Positions 34,754-35,349 of a stretch of 35,349 nt of DNA are shown here, in pieces. The notes beneath the pieces are model-generated. The model did no database searches. It was not told the origin of the DNA and worked only from the letters and a program-made list of their open reading frames with translations. The position numbers were made by a program, and so were the translations under genes. How positions within the stretch are numbered: the stretch's first letter is position 1; each line of letters begins with the position of its first letter. The DNA comes from Desulfobacterium sp. (GTDB lineage Bacteria; Desulfobacterota; Desulfobacteria; Desulfobacterales; SURF-7), in NCBI GenBank assembly GCA_013824585.1, contig PNOB01000004.1, positions 1-35,349 on the forward strand. The letters run 5' to 3'.

Positions 34754-35349
34754 TCAATATGGAGATTTATGATTCAGCCGTTCTATATAGTCATACAAAT
34801 TTTTTCGAAATCGATAGGTCAAAAAAACAACTACCATGCTGATGCCAAAAATAATCATAAAGAGTTCATACAGCTGATCAAAGACATAAGAACCTTGTAA
34901 GCTCAACATCAATGTCCCCGGCATTCGACCTATAGTTGAAATAATCATGAACACCTTTATGGGAAGCACTGTCATGCCCAAGAACAAACAGAGGTAATCC
35001 TTGGGAAAGCCAGGCAAAATAAATAGAATTAATAAAACAAAAACCCCCTGTCTCTTTAAGAGAGGCTCAAACCTGTTCAGAAATTTCTGAGAGATCCATT
35101 TTCGAATATATTTTTTTCCAAAAAAACGGCCGACCATAAAATTGATCCAGGAACCAATGGTTAAACCAATACAAGAGTAACAAAAACCGGGAAAAGCGCC
35201 GAAAAGATACCCACCGATAAAACCGGTTGCCTCTCCGGGAACTGGAGCAAAAAGAACCTGAAGAAATTGAAACAAAATAAAAATTACAGGCGCCCATCCA
35301 TTAAATGATGAAATAAAATTTTGAATCTTGTCTCTGTTCGAAAAAAAAT
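34754..35349 (-). CDS. VTT-domain (DedA/TMEM64-like) membrane protein, N-terminus cut by window edge
   Basis: The frame stays open to the last base, so the start lies outside; the visible 197 residues hold most of the protein. The VTT-domain signature is clear: an upstream NFISSFNGWAPVIFILF segment, then FAPVPGEATGFIGGYLFGA, GSWINFMVGRFFGKKYIRKW, and LILFILPGFPKDYLCLFLG near the middle. The last helix region ends YRFRKNLYDYIERL. Inside-facing Arg/Lys loops and about four hydrophobic segments are visible. Family members are inner-membrane proteins implicated in lipid scramblase-type transport. A TTG near 35275 could look like a start, but homologous residues upstream show it is internal. Exact subfamily (TVP38 or DedA) is not settled. 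Confidence 0.85.
   Translation of the reverse strand, partial: FFSNRDKIQNFISSFNGWAPVIFILFQFLQVLFAPVPGEATGFIGGYLFGAFPGFCYSCIGLTIGSWINFMVGRFFGKKYIRKWISQKFLNRFEPLLKRQGVFVLLILFILPGFPKDYLCLFLGMTVLPIKVFMIISTIGRMPGTLMLSLQGSYVFDQLYELFMIIFGISMVVVFLTYRFRKNLYDYIERLNHKSPY

Noticed and set aside
35275-35349. TTG near 35275 as the start of the VTT-domain protein
   Set aside because: The frame continues upstream through NGWAPVIFILF, a conserved VTT segment, to the window edge, so the TTG codes for an internal Leu.

Overview
The window looks like chromosomal DNA of an anaerobic, Gram-negative bacterium, most likely a sulfate-reducer relative in the Desulfobacterota (Desulfobacterales). This is inferred from the oxygen-sensitive glycyl radical enzyme, two outer-membrane beta-barrel genes, methylmalonyl-CoA epimerase, a short ArgA-type acetyltransferase with a cysteine-rich tail, a CheX/CheD signalling set, and the order rplU-rpmA-obg-proB-proA-nadD-rsfS-gpmI. 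Base composition is fairly AT-rich and even. I see no rRNA, tRNA, CRISPR array, transposase, integrase or phage gene. The only repeat-like elements are two palindromes.

Bases 1-7,808 hold accessory metabolism. A partial glycyl radical enzyme runs tail-to-tail into alanine dehydrogenase (ald), which follows a TetR-type regulator. Divergent from the regulator is a five-gene unit: an SCP2-like protein, a class III (GSA-aminomutase-like) aminotransferase, a transketolase split into N- and C-terminal subunits, and a second SCP2-like protein. The substrate of this unit cannot be read from the sequence, and it is the best candidate here for an undescribed pathway. Bases 7,840-14,915 concern the cell envelope: two porin-like barrels and two paralogous secreted proteins (TolB-like N-terminus plus VCBS/FG-GAP calcium-loop repeats) that flank the second porin. 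The two porin genes share a leader motif.

Bases 14,919-28,785 are mostly housekeeping: gatB (minus strand); DUF2065-queA-tgt followed by a 29-residue stump of a NifU-like protein; an aminotransferase; methylmalonyl-CoA epimerase; an unknown protein; then the long rplU-rpmA-obgE-proB-proA-nadD-rsfS-gpmI run, which starts at a good sigma-70-type promoter and ends in a hairpin.

Bases 28,892-35,349 hold a zinc-ribbon protein of unknown role, a compact signalling operon (cheD, HDOD protein, CheY-like receiver, CheX-like phosphatase) behind another good promoter, a YkgJ-type cysteine-cluster protein, a short N-acetylglutamate synthase, an unrecognised 360-residue protein that starts at TTG, and a VTT/DedA-type membrane protein cut by the window edge.
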